The notes beneath the pieces are model-generated. The model did not search any database, was not told the DNA's origin, and worked only from the letters and a program-made list of their open reading frames with translations. Positions 1-6,321 of a DNA stretch of 10,213 bases are shown here, one piece after another. The position numbers and the translations under genes are program-made. The first letter of the stretch is position 1, and each line of letters opens with the position of its first letter. Source of the DNA: Planctomycetota bacterium (lineage in GTDB: Bacteria; Planctomycetota; Phycisphaerae; Sedimentisphaerales; Anaerobacaceae); assembly GCA_023139715.1 (NCBI GenBank), contig JAGLNB010000013.1, positions 1-10,213 on the forward strand. Reading direction: 5' to 3'.

Positions 1-145
1 ATACCAATTCATCAGCACCGGCCTGAGAATATCTTGCACCAAGTTCGACAGGGTCGCCCGCATCACGAAGATTGAGAAAATTAACGCCTTTCACCACGCG
101 ATTATCTTTTACATCAAGGCAGGGAATAACTCGTTTGGTTAGCAC
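1..145 (-). CDS. hisF: Imidazole glycerol phosphate synthase, cyclase subunit HisF (N-terminal part; runs off the left edge)
   Basis: HisF is the cyclase half of imidazole-glycerol-phosphate synthase. It uses ammonia delivered by HisH to turn PRFAR into imidazole glycerol phosphate and AICAR, in cytoplasmic histidine synthesis. Only the first 48 codons lie in the window. The translation starts (M)LTKRVIPCLDVKDNRVVKG and continues through VNFLNLRDAGDPVELG, the family's signature N-terminus. Asp11 of the CLDV motif, a catalytic residue in characterised HisF, is present, as is Lys19 near the ammonia gate. The start is a GTG at 143-145, two bases after the hisH stop codon. It is preceded by AAGGG at 155-159 on the minus strand, 9 bases away, inside the hisH end. 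This tight coupling suggests co-translation with hisH. The C-terminal end lies outside the window. Confidence 0.95.
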   Translation of the reverse strand, partial: MLTKRVIPCLDVKDNRVVKGVNFLNLRDAGDPVELGARYSQAGADELV

Positions 146-147
146 AA

Positions 148-756
148 TTAAATTCCCTTCTCGCAAATTTTTGCAAAATTTTTCAAAACAGCAAGGCCAG
201 CTTCGCCGCTTTTTTCAGGGTGAAACTGTGTTCCATAAATATTTGCTTTCTGCACTGAAGCAGGCAAATTAAATCCGTAATCAGTATAAGCAATTTTTGC
301 CGACTCATCGGCAACATCAGCATAGAAAGAATGTGCGAAATAAAAATGTTTCTCTTTGCCAAGACCATTAAATAAATCCATATCTTTTGACGGCTTTACG
401 AGATTCCAGCCCATATGCGGAATTATCTGTTCACTTGGAATTGGTACTACATTTCCGCTAATCAATCCCAATCCACTATGCTCGCCATATTCGCAGCTCT
501 TATCAAATAACATCTGAAAGCCGACACAAATGCCAAGTAATGGCTTACCTTCCAGAGTAAGTTTTTTTATTAGCTCAGCAATAGAACCCAAAGCATTAAC
601 GGCATAGCCAAAAGCCGCCACTCCCGGCAAAACAATACCATCAGCAGATTTAATGACCTCCGGCGAGCAGCTAAGCTCGGCATCACAGCCAATATGCTCG
701 AACGCATTACAAACGCTCTTAACATTTCCAACGTTGTAGTCGATAATAACTATCAT
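148..756 (-). CDS. hisH: Imidazole glycerol phosphate synthase, glutamine amidotransferase subunit HisH
   Basis: HisH is a class I (triad) glutaminase that releases ammonia from glutamine and channels it to HisF for histidine synthesis. The 202-residue length is normal for the family. The N-terminus IIDYNVGNVKSV is the family start. The nucleophile is Cys77 in GICVGFQ, where many homologues read GICLGMQ. The rest of the triad is His179 and Glu181 in QFHPEKSGEAG. PHMGWN (residues 113-118) and FYFAHSFY (138-145) are also typical. The gene lies directly before hisF, with two bases between stop and start, so the two subunits of the complex are made together. No other his gene is visible. No clear Shine-Dalgarno precedes the ATG at 754-756; a TATAAT on the minus strand at 774-779 suggests a very short leader. 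A related role in sugar-nucleotide amidation is possible for HisH/HisF-like pairs, but these sequences look canonical. Confidence 0.96.
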   Translation of the reverse strand: MIVIIDYNVGNVKSVCNAFEHIGCDAELSCSPEVIKSADGIVLPGVAAFGYAVNALGSIAELIKKLTLEGKPLLGICVGFQMLFDKSCEYGEHSGLGLISGNVVPIPSEQIIPHMGWNLVKPSKDMDLFNGLGKEKHFYFAHSFYADVADESAKIAYTDYGFNLPASVQKANIYGTQFHPEKSGEAGLAVLKNFAKICEKGI

Positions 757-765
757 AATTGAGTG

Positions 766-794
766 TTGACTATATTATAAGAACTTCTTATCCT
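766..794 (+). promoter_or_regulatory. Candidate sigma-70-type promoter for glmS
   Basis: TTGACT (766-771) and TATCCT (789-794) are separated by exactly 17 bases. The -35 is a 5/6 match and the -10 a 4/6 match to the consensus. It points at glmS and would give a leader of about 55 bases. It interleaves with the candidate hisH -10 on the other strand. Confidence 0.4.
774..779 (-). promoter_or_regulatory. Candidate -10 box for hisHF
   Basis: A perfect TATAAT on the minus strand ends 17 bases before the hisH ATG. A start site the usual distance downstream would leave a leader of only about 10 bases, which would fit the lack of a Shine-Dalgarno. I see no convincing -35 box at 16-18 bases upstream, so this rests on the -10 match alone. 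Confidence 0.4.
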
Positions 795-856
795 GTTTGG
801 CGTATTAAAATCAGTAATGCAAATAATAAATGATAAATAAGGAATAGTAAATAATA

Positions 857-2716
857 ATGTGTGGAATAGTAGCTTATCTTGGTGAAAAAGCGGCTCAGCC
901 GATTCTTGTTGAAGGCCTCAAGCGTCTGGAATATCGCGGTTATGACTCAGCGGGCGTAGCAATCTTAAGCAACGGCTCAATGCGAATCGTAAAAACCAAA
1001 GGCAGAATAAAAGCCCTCGAAGGAATTCTCACTTCGCCCAACGAAAATGAAAAACTCGGCATAGGGCATACTCGCTGGGCTACGCACGGCAAACCAAACA
1101 CTATCAATGCACATCCACATCAGGATTATACCGGCAAAATCGCTGTCGTCCACAACGGCATCATCGAAAACTACAGCACATTAAAAAAATGGCTGCAAAC
1201 CGAAGGTGTCGAATTCGCCAGCGAAACTGATACGGAAATAATCGCAAATTTAATCGGCTACTTTTACACCAAGGGCAACAAAACCGAAGAAAATAATGGG
1301 CAGAGCAAATTTGAATGGGCTGTGCAAAGAGCACTTCACGAAGTACACGGCACTTATGGATTGGCAATTGTCTGTTCGGATGAGCCGGAAATGCTAATAG
1401 GAGCAAAAAAAGGCAGCCCCTTAATACTCGGCGTAGGCGATGATGAATATATTCTTGCTTCCGATGCAGCCGCTGTGGTCGAACATACAACACAGGCAAT
1501 ATATCTTTCCGACAATGAAATGGTTACCATTAGCCCGAAGGGATTTCACACAAAAACCGTCAACAATGTTGCGGTTAGCAAGGATCTAAAAGAAATCGAG
1601 TTTTCTCTCGAGCAAATTGAACTCGGCAAGTTTAAACATCATATGCTAAAGGAAATTTTTGAGCAGCCGGAAGCGATTAGCACCTGTATGCGAGGCCGAA
1701 TTGACATAGAAAATAATAAAATAAAACTTGGCGGAATTGCTTCACATTTGCGAGAGATGACCCGCACCAAACATCTCATAATAACCGCATGCGGAACCGC
1801 ATTTCACGCCGGTCTGGTTGGTGAATTCTTATTTGAACAATTGGCACGAATACCAACCGAAACCGAATACGCCAGCGAATTTCGATATCGCAATCCAATC
1901 ATAGAAGATGGAACCGTTGTTATATCGATAAGCCAGTCAGGAGAAACGGCTGACACACTTGCAGCAATTGGCCAAGCCAAGGAACGCGGTGCGAATGTAC
2001 TCGGCATTGTCAACGTTGTCGGCTCCTCCATCGCAAGAGCAACCGATGCAGGAATATATCTGCACGTCGGCCCTGAAATCGGTGTAGCAAGCACAAAAGC
2101 ATTTACAGCTCAGGTTACAGTATTAACTATGCTCGCAATCGAACTCGGCAGAAGAAAACTCATAAGCAGCGCCCAGGCAAACAGCTATATTCGCGAACTC
2201 TCGCAAATACCAGATAAAATAAGCCGTATTCTAAAACAATCCGAACACATAAAAGAAATCGCCGCAGCAAATATTGACAAAAATAACTGGCTCTTCCTCG
2301 GTCGCGGATTCAATTATCCTGTAGCTCTCGAAGGTGCTTTGAAGCTAAAGGAAATCAGCTACATTCACGCAGAAGGCCTGCCCGCAGCAGAAATGAAACA
2401 CGGCCCAATTGCCCTAATCGTTGACGAAATGCCAGCTGTTTTTATTGCAACCGCCGGGCCACAATACGATAAAATTATGGGCAACATAGCTGAGGTCAAA
2501 GCTCGCGGCGGAAAAGTCATAGCCGTTGCAACAGAGGGCGACGAGAATATAAAACAGCACGCCGACCATTTAATCACAGTGCCTGATGTTCCAGAATTAC
2601 TGCAACCATTGCTGACTGTTGTGCCACTGCAATTGCTGGCCTATCACGCAGCGGTTCTGCGCGGCCACGATGTGGATAAACCGCGTAACCTCGCAAAAAG
2701 CGTTACAGTTCAATAA
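857..2716 (+). CDS. glmS: Glutamine--fructose-6-phosphate aminotransferase (isomerizing)
   Basis: GlmS converts fructose-6-phosphate and glutamine to glucosamine-6-phosphate, the first committed step to UDP-GlcNAc for peptidoglycan and other envelope glycans. It is cytoplasmic. The N-terminal class II glutaminase domain (about residues 1-240) begins MCGIVAYLG, with Cys2 as the nucleophile after Met removal. HTRWATHG lies at 71-78 and HNGIIENY at 99-106. Two SIS sugar-isomerase domains follow: one with SISQSGETADT (357-367) and ASTKAFTAQ (411-419), the second with KEISYIHAEG (498-507). The end DKPRNLAKSVTV is the family's C-terminal signature, with Lys614 at the place of the conserved catalytic-site lysine. 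At 619 residues it is about ten longer than E. coli GlmS; a charged stretch at about 138-152 may account for part of this. AAGGA at 839-843 is a loosely spaced ribosome site. It is divergent from hisHF. Confidence 0.98.
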   Translation: MCGIVAYLGEKAAQPILVEGLKRLEYRGYDSAGVAILSNGSMRIVKTKGRIKALEGILTSPNENEKLGIGHTRWATHGKPNTINAHPHQDYTGKIAVVHNGIIENYSTLKKWLQTEGVEFASETDTEIIANLIGYFYTKGNKTEENNGQSKFEWAVQRALHEVHGTYGLAIVCSDEPEMLIGAKKGSPLILGVGDDEYILASDAAAVVEHTTQAIYLSDNEMVTISPKGFHTKTVNNVAVSKDLKEIEFSLEQIELGKFKHHMLKEIFEQPEAISTCMRGRIDIENNKIKLGGIASHLREMTRTKHLIITACGTAFHAGLVGEFLFEQLARIPTETEYASEFRYRNPIIEDGTVVISISQSGETADTLAAIGQAKERGANVLGIVNVVGSSIARATDAGIYLHVGPEIGVASTKAFTAQVTVLTMLAIELGRRKLISSAQANSYIRELSQIPDKISRILKQSEHIKEIAAANIDKNNWLFLGRGFNYPVALEGALKLKEISYIHAEGLPAAEMKHGPIALIVDEMPAVFIATAGPQYDKIMGNIAEVKARGGKVIAVATEGDENIKQHADHLITVPDVPELLQPLLTVVPLQLLAYHAAVLRGHDVDKPRNLAKSVTVQ

Positions 2717-2767
2717 AATAACAAATAAAATCCACCCACAATTTGAAATCCAAATCGGTATTACTCT

Positions 2768-3562
2768 ATGATTAAACTTAAAACATTTCGATATGGTTTT
2801 ACGCCGTTAGAAATAAAGATTTTGAATCGGGCAAATAACCATAAGAGTAAAAAATTTCTAACGGGGTTTACGCTTATTGAATTGCTAATTGTGATAGGCA
2901 TTATAGCTCTTTTGCTGGCGATACTTCTGCCGTCATTTGGCAAAGCTAAATCTATGGCTATGCGGCTGAAATGTGCACACAATTTGAAACAAATCAATGT
3001 AGCTGTATCTCTCTATCTCGGAGACAATGAAGATACATATCCTTGTGTCGACGACCCTATCTCAACAGACCCTTTTTACTGTTTGTGGATGGGACGCGGC
3101 TGGCGTTCGTTTGTTGAACCCTATTTTGGCGGAAATATAGATGCGAATAATCCCTCGGTTTTGTTTTGTCCGCAGGACAAAAGCGAAGATTACGAATCCA
3201 CGAGCTATTCTTATTCGATGGCTTTTTATCATAGTTCAGAGCAGATTGATGCGATGAACTACACTGAAAAGCACGATGAGCAATTTGGCAGTCTCGTACC
3301 ATCGATGCCGCAACGATACTTCAATGTAGCTAAGCCATCTGGGAAAATACTTATCGGAGAATGGGATAGTAATCATATACGTATAGATGAAGACGCAAGA
3401 TGGTGGCACAGAGGGTGGTGGAGCTGGGAAGGCAGTCGAAATTATTTGTTTGCTGATGGACAGGTGCAGTATATTCCAGCAGAAAAAATCCGCCCTGCCC
3501 AAGACGGCTGTCCGAACCCCAATGTGACAGTTGGGGGGATTAAAGGCAGCGATTACCCTTAA
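2768..3562 (+). CDS. Prepilin-like protein with type IV pilin N-terminal methylation motif and DG-type C-terminus
   Basis: This resembles the large families of pseudopilin-like proteins of planctomycetes and related phyla, which are presumably cleaved by prepilin peptidase and anchored by the N-terminal helix. Their function is mostly unknown. The leader ends at Gly33; GFTLIELLIVIGIIALLLAI (33-52) is the class III signal and membrane helix, with Glu at +5 of the mature chain. FCPQD (133-137) and NYLFADGQVQYI (225-236) recall the processing-associated H-X9-DG proteins. However, the nearest upstream His (214) is 15 residues before DG rather than 9, so the match is imperfect. The leader is unusually long and contains a second GFTPLE at 10-15 that is not followed by a hydrophobic helix. 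No strong Shine-Dalgarno precedes ATG 2768. A TTG at 2822 would give a normal short leader (NRANNHKSKKFLTG), so the start is uncertain. The gene stands alone, without other secretion or pilus genes. Confidence 0.88.
   Translation: MIKLKTFRYGFTPLEIKILNRANNHKSKKFLTGFTLIELLIVIGIIALLLAILLPSFGKAKSMAMRLKCAHNLKQINVAVSLYLGDNEDTYPCVDDPISTDPFYCLWMGRGWRSFVEPYFGGNIDANNPSVLFCPQDKSEDYESTSYSYSMAFYHSSEQIDAMNYTEKHDEQFGSLVPSMPQRYFNVAKPSGKILIGEWDSNHIRIDEDARWWHRGWWSWEGSRNYLFADGQVQYIPAEKIRPAQDGCPNPNVTVGGIKGSDYP
2804..2864. repeat. Perfect 11-bp inverted repeat inside the prepilin leader
   Basis: CCGTTAGAAAT at 2804-2814 is the exact reverse complement of ATTTCTAACGG at 2854-2864, with 39 bases between. The arms flank most of a 69-base (23-codon) in-frame segment, 2795-2863. 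That segment begins with codons for GFT, and an imperfect copy of those codons restarts at 2864 (GGTTTTACGC at 2795-2804 against GGGTTTACGC at 2864-2873, one mismatch). It could be a palindromic insertion within the gene, or a stem in the mRNA. Confidence 0.7.
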
Positions 3563-3584
3563 GTCGGCCATCGCTATGCCTAAA

Positions 3585-3659
3585 TCGGGGTGATAGGATT
3601 CGAACCTACGGCCTCCTGGTCCCAAACCAGGCGCTCTAGCCAAGCTGAGCTACACCCCG
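3585..3659 (-). tRNA. tRNA-Pro (anticodon TGG)
   Basis: The minus strand folds as a complete 75-base cloverleaf. The acceptor stem CGGGGTG pairs with CACCCCG. The D arm has GCTC/GAGC. The anticodon stem CCTGG/CCAGG encloses the loop TTTGGGA, so the anticodon is TGG (proline). The T arm is GTAGG-TTCGAAT-CCTAT, with one G-T pair. The discriminator base is A at 3585. CCA is not encoded (TTTAGG follows) and must be added afterwards. The gene converges with the prepilin-like gene, whose stop is 22 bases away. TGG tRNA reads most proline codons by wobble. Confidence 0.97.
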
Positions 3660-3667
3660 AAAAACGT

Positions 3668-3696
3668 ATTCTACAGAAAACAGCAGCCAAATGCAA
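3668..3696 (-). promoter_or_regulatory. Candidate promoter for tRNA-Pro
   Basis: On the minus strand, TTGCAT (3691-3696) and TAGAAT (3668-3673) are 17 bases apart. The -10 ends 8 bases before the mature tRNA 5' end, so the precursor leader would be very short. A second candidate lies further upstream: TTGACA (3760-3765), 17 bases, then TTTAGA (3737-3742). Its -35 is perfect but its -10 is poor. Confidence 0.45.
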
Positions 3697-3793
3697 TAAA
3701 ATCATATCCCATTTCTTCAGCAAAAAGGAAAACTGTTCTAAAATCCACAATTCACCAGCTGTCAATTTGCGCAAACAATGCTGGAAAAATAGC

Positions 3794-3822
3794 TTGCATA
3801 TTCATAAGTCCCAATATACAAT
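3794..3822 (+). promoter_or_regulatory. Candidate promoter for the 3861-5319 gene pair
   Basis: TTGCAT (3794-3799) and TACAAT (3817-3822) are 17 bases apart and lie 38 bases before the first gene of the pair. The -10 matches consensus at 5 of 6 bases, the -35 only at 3. The rest of the 3660-3860 gap holds only the tRNA promoter region; I see no gene in it. Confidence 0.4.
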
Positions 3823-3860
3823 TTTTGCGTGGAAGTTGCTTTTTTTGGCAGAAATAAATA

Positions 3861-4325
3861 ATGAATCCAAAAGCCATGACCTTAAAAGCTAATAAACAAT
3901 TACTGTTGCCTGCCTTTGTAATACTCGGCTCACTGTGTTTATTTCTCGCTGGAAGCAAAAGTGGTTCACAGATAAATGAGCAATCACAAGCAGGTATTCA
4001 AAATGGAATGTTGGTAATACCGGTTCAGCTCGAACGCGATGGCTACGGTTTGGCGATGATTGATACTGTCAATGAGACATTATTGGTATATCAATTGAGC
4101 AGTCGCGGCTCGGCGCACAACCGGCTAAAATTATTGGCCGCAAGAAGTTTCAAGTATGACCGGATGCTGCAGCAGTACAACACAGCTGAGCCAAAACCGC
4201 AGCAAGTTAAAATGCTGCTGGAAAATATGGGACAGCAACAAATTGAAATAGATGAAGATGATATGCAGGACCCAAATTTTATACTAAAGACCGCAGAGCC
4301 AATCAATACGGAAATAGAAAAGTAA
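3861..4325 (+). CDS. Uncharacterised membrane-anchored or secreted protein, 154 aa
   Basis: I do not recognise a named family. Residues 12-31 form one hydrophobic segment after a Lys-containing start (KANKQLLLPAFVILGSLCLF). It is either an N-terminal anchor or a signal peptide, so the remainder is probably outside the cytoplasmic membrane. Residues 46-80 read as beta-rich (MLVIPVQL, YGLAMIDT, TLLVYQL). A basic stretch follows, RLKLLAARSFKYDRMLQQYN (88-107), then a polar, acidic tail. The VDT-x-TLLVYQ-like pattern and the LLAARSFKYD stretch look like constrained sequence rather than random coding. The ATG at 3861 follows AGAAATAAATA with no strong Shine-Dalgarno; Met6 at 3876 is an alternative. 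The helix-turn-helix membrane protein gene starts 37 bases downstream on the same strand, so the two are probably co-transcribed and may work together. That functional link is inference. Confidence 0.75.
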   Translation: MNPKAMTLKANKQLLLPAFVILGSLCLFLAGSKSGSQINEQSQAGIQNGMLVIPVQLERDGYGLAMIDTVNETLLVYQLSSRGSAHNRLKLLAARSFKYDRMLQQYNTAEPKPQQVKMLLENMGQQQIEIDEDDMQDPNFILKTAEPINTEIEK

Positions 4326-4362
4326 AATAAAAAATTAATAAGTTGCAGGAGAATAAATAATA

Positions 4363-5319
4363 ATGGCCGGTATGTTCTATTCACTCCAGGAAGCTGCAAA
4401 AAAACTCAATAAAACACAAGAGCAGGTAAAGGAACTCGTAAAAGAAGGAAAACTGCGTGAATTCCGTGACGGCTCCAATCTGCTGTTCAAAATCGATGAA
4501 GTAGATTCATTGGCCTCTGGTACAGCTATTCTGGAATCAGAAGAAACCCGTCTCGAAGAAGAATCCCCGAAAGACGAAGGGGAACTTCTGCTTGAGACAA
4601 ATGAAGATGAAGATACAGCGGCAGGGAGCGAATTGACAAACGCCGATACTGCCGCAGGTGCCGATGGAATCGATATTCTTGAAGAAACCGAAAGCAGCTT
4701 CAATCTCGGAGATGATACCATAAGTGCAGATAAAGCCGAAACAGGTGAGGCATCCTTGGAAGAAATAGAAGATGATGTAAATCTCGACACTTTCGGAAGC
4801 GGTTCCGGCCTGTTAGACCTTTCTCTGCAAGCTGACGATACTTCGCTGGGCGGAATTCTCGATGAAATTTATACACCCGAAGAAAACAATGGTCAACTGG
4901 CAGATGAAACTCCCGGCTCTGGCTCAACAATGAGTATGGCAACAGGAACCGGCCAAATGCTTTCGGAAGAAGATTTTGGTCTATCGCAATCGGCTCCGCA
5001 AGCAGCTGCGGTAGTTCAAACATACACGGAATCACAACCAGACGCATTAAGTAATGCTCTTGGAGTTATGTTGTTTTTGCCGTTGCTCGCTGTCATTTAT
5101 ACATCTGTGGTAGTAGTGGCTGGCCTAAATGGAACAATGCCCGCAATTCTTGAAAAATCACAGGACATAATCTGGTACATTGCAGCTGGAGCAGTAGTAG
5201 TAGCCATCCTAATAGTTGCAGCAGCTTCACTGCTAAGTGGCGATTCAGGAAAAACACGTAAACCTAAAAAAACCAAGCAACAACCCCAGCCATCAGAAGA
5301 TATACCGGATATGTCCTAA
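4363..5319 (+). CDS. Helix-turn-helix protein with acidic linker and two C-terminal membrane helices
   Basis: The N-terminus (residues 5-52, FYSLQEAAKKLNKTQEQVK, then LVKEGKLREFRDGSNLLFKIDEV) is a MerR/excisionase-type winged helix-turn-helix. This fold binds DNA in many regulators but in some membrane proteins may bind other partners. Residues 53-230 are very acidic and low in complexity, and contain a structured-looking block, GSGLLDLSLQADDTSLGGIL (147-166), followed by DEIY. Two hydrophobic helices follow, about 232-254 and 268-292, then a Lys-rich tail (298-306). By the positive-inside rule both ends face the cytoplasm, so the HTH would be tethered at the membrane. AGGAG at 4347-4351 supports the ATG at 4363 with an 11-base spacer; Met4 is a less likely start. 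It is the second gene of a pair with the 154-residue protein. The target is unknown, and I would not call it a transcription factor on sequence alone. Confidence 0.87.
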   Translation: MAGMFYSLQEAAKKLNKTQEQVKELVKEGKLREFRDGSNLLFKIDEVDSLASGTAILESEETRLEEESPKDEGELLLETNEDEDTAAGSELTNADTAAGADGIDILEETESSFNLGDDTISADKAETGEASLEEIEDDVNLDTFGSGSGLLDLSLQADDTSLGGILDEIYTPEENNGQLADETPGSGSTMSMATGTGQMLSEEDFGLSQSAPQAAAVVQTYTESQPDALSNALGVMLFLPLLAVIYTSVVVVAGLNGTMPAILEKSQDIIWYIAAGAVVVAILIVAAASLLSGDSGKTRKPKKTKQQPQPSEDIPDMS

Positions 5320-5356
5320 TAAAATCCGATTGGCTGCTGAGGCAATACATAAAAAT

Positions 5357-6190
5357 TTATTTTGTAAACAGATAAAATTCTTTATCGAGCAGTTTTGTGT
5401 ATTTGCCGGGCTCGCTACTACCGATTGCGTTGCCGTCAAATTTAATTACCGGAACAACCGCCTTGGTGGTTACAGCTATGAAAAGTTCGTCCGCACAAAT
5501 CGCCTGAGTTGGGGTAAATGATTCCTCTTTCAGTTTCAAACCAATTTTTTTAGCCGCTTTAATAACAAATCCGCGAGTAACAGAAGGTAAAATATTTCCA
5601 GCCAGTGGCGTGGTTTGCAGCATTTTCCCAAATAATGCAAAAAAGGAAGAAGCCGCACCTTCAGTTATAAAACCGGACTCATTAACAAGTATCGCTTCAT
5701 CACAACCCCTCTTGGCTGCATCACGGCGAGCAAGAACATTAGCCAGCAGATTCAGCGATTTTATATCGCATCTCTTCCACCGCAAATCGGGATGAGTCGA
5801 AACGGCAATGCCATTTCTTTTTGTTTTGGAATCATCAGCTAATTCTGTAATGGTTAGAAAAAAATTCGGCTTTAATTCGGCATCACAAATATGATTTCGC
5901 TGCGCCGAACCACGAGTAATATGAAAATATATTTTAGCATTGGCAATATGGCTTTTCTCAAAAGCCATCAAAATGCGTGAGCGAATCGTATCAATATTCA
6001 CTCCTTCTATTTCAATAGCGGTCAAACCATTGAAAAACCTGTGTAAATGTTCGTCCATCGCAAATATTTTGCCATCGTAACTGCGAAGCACCTCATAAAT
6101 CCCATCGCCAAAATATAGCCCACGGTCGAAATAAACCGGCTCAAGCTCCTCAATCGGCAAAATTTTATCATCTATCATAGCTATCTGCAT
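5357..6190 (-). CDS. dat: D-amino-acid transaminase (PLP fold type IV)
   Basis: The enzyme interconverts D-alanine and 2-oxoglutarate with pyruvate and D-glutamate, supplying D-amino acids for peptidoglycan; it acts in the cytoplasm with pyridoxal phosphate. FDRGLYFGDGIYEVLRSYDG (21-40) is the class IV aminotransferase start. The PLP lysine is Lys144 in CDIKSLNLL, and Glu177 lies in GFITEGAAS. Tyr32, Arg98 and His100 (TRGSAQRNH) fit the carboxylate-trap residues of Bacillus D-amino-acid transaminase, which favours this over branched-chain transaminase IlvE or PabC. The frame stays open back to 6421, but the real start is the ATG at 6188-6190: it has AGGAG at 6198-6202 with 7 bases between, and it gives 277 residues, close to the 282 of the Bacillus enzyme. 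The upstream extension has no homology-like features. The gene converges with the helix-turn-helix gene and diverges from rplU. Confidence 0.92.
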   Translation of the reverse strand: MQIAMIDDKILPIEELEPVYFDRGLYFGDGIYEVLRSYDGKIFAMDEHLHRFFNGLTAIEIEGVNIDTIRSRILMAFEKSHIANAKIYFHITRGSAQRNHICDAELKPNFFLTITELADDSKTKRNGIAVSTHPDLRWKRCDIKSLNLLANVLARRDAAKRGCDEAILVNESGFITEGAASSFFALFGKMLQTTPLAGNILPSVTRGFVIKAAKKIGLKLKEESFTPTQAICADELFIAVTTKAVVPVIKFDGNAIGSSEPGKYTKLLDKEFYLFTK

Positions 6191-6197
6191 AGGACTA

Positions 6198-6202
6198 CTC
6201 CT
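6198..6202 (-). promoter_or_regulatory. Ribosome binding site fixing the transaminase start
   Basis: AGGAG on the minus strand lies 7 bases before the ATG at 6190. It decides the start in favour of the 277-residue protein over the longer open frame reaching 6421, which would also run into the rplU coding start. Confidence 0.8.
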
Positions 6203-6245
6203 AAAACCGCATAAAATCAGGACACAAAAATATAGGATAATTTGC

Positions 6246-6274
6246 TTTACAACAAAAAGCCAAACGTATAGAAT
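6246..6274 (+). promoter_or_regulatory. Sigma-70-type promoter for rplU
   Basis: TTTACA (6246-6251) and TAGAAT (6269-6274) are each 5/6 matches to consensus and are exactly 17 bases apart. The start would fall near 6281, giving a leader of about 40 bases before rplU. This is the best promoter match in the window. The transaminase promoter must lie in the same 131-base gap on the other strand, but I see no clear one. Confidence 0.6.
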
Positions 6275-6321
6275 ACCAGGTTCTTTTGAATCTTTAAATA
6301 CAGAAATTGGGAGTTTTTTGA

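Noticed and set aside
161..186. Repeated GCAAATTTTTGC-like sequence near the hisH end
   Set aside because: It lies inside codons for the conserved C-terminal helix of HisH (NFAKIC) and is explained by AT-rich codon use.
795..856. A glmS ribozyme/riboswitch upstream of glmS
   Set aside because: The leader is short and AT-rich, without the stems and conserved core of the glmS ribozyme, which is known mainly from Firmicutes.
1804..2577. Minus-strand open frames within glmS
   Set aside because: They are shadows of the conserved isomerase domains and lack starts with ribosome sites.
3590..3892. Plus-strand open frame of 100 codons across the tRNA gene
   Set aside because: It starts inside the tRNA-Pro gene, runs through its promoter region and overlaps the start of the 3861 gene. 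It has no ribosome site.
4377..4790. Long Ser-rich open frame on the minus strand (137 codons)
   Set aside because: It is the antisense of the acidic Glu/Asp-rich part of the helix-turn-helix gene; GAA/GAT codons read backwards give Ser and Phe. It has no Shine-Dalgarno and no domain-like sequence.
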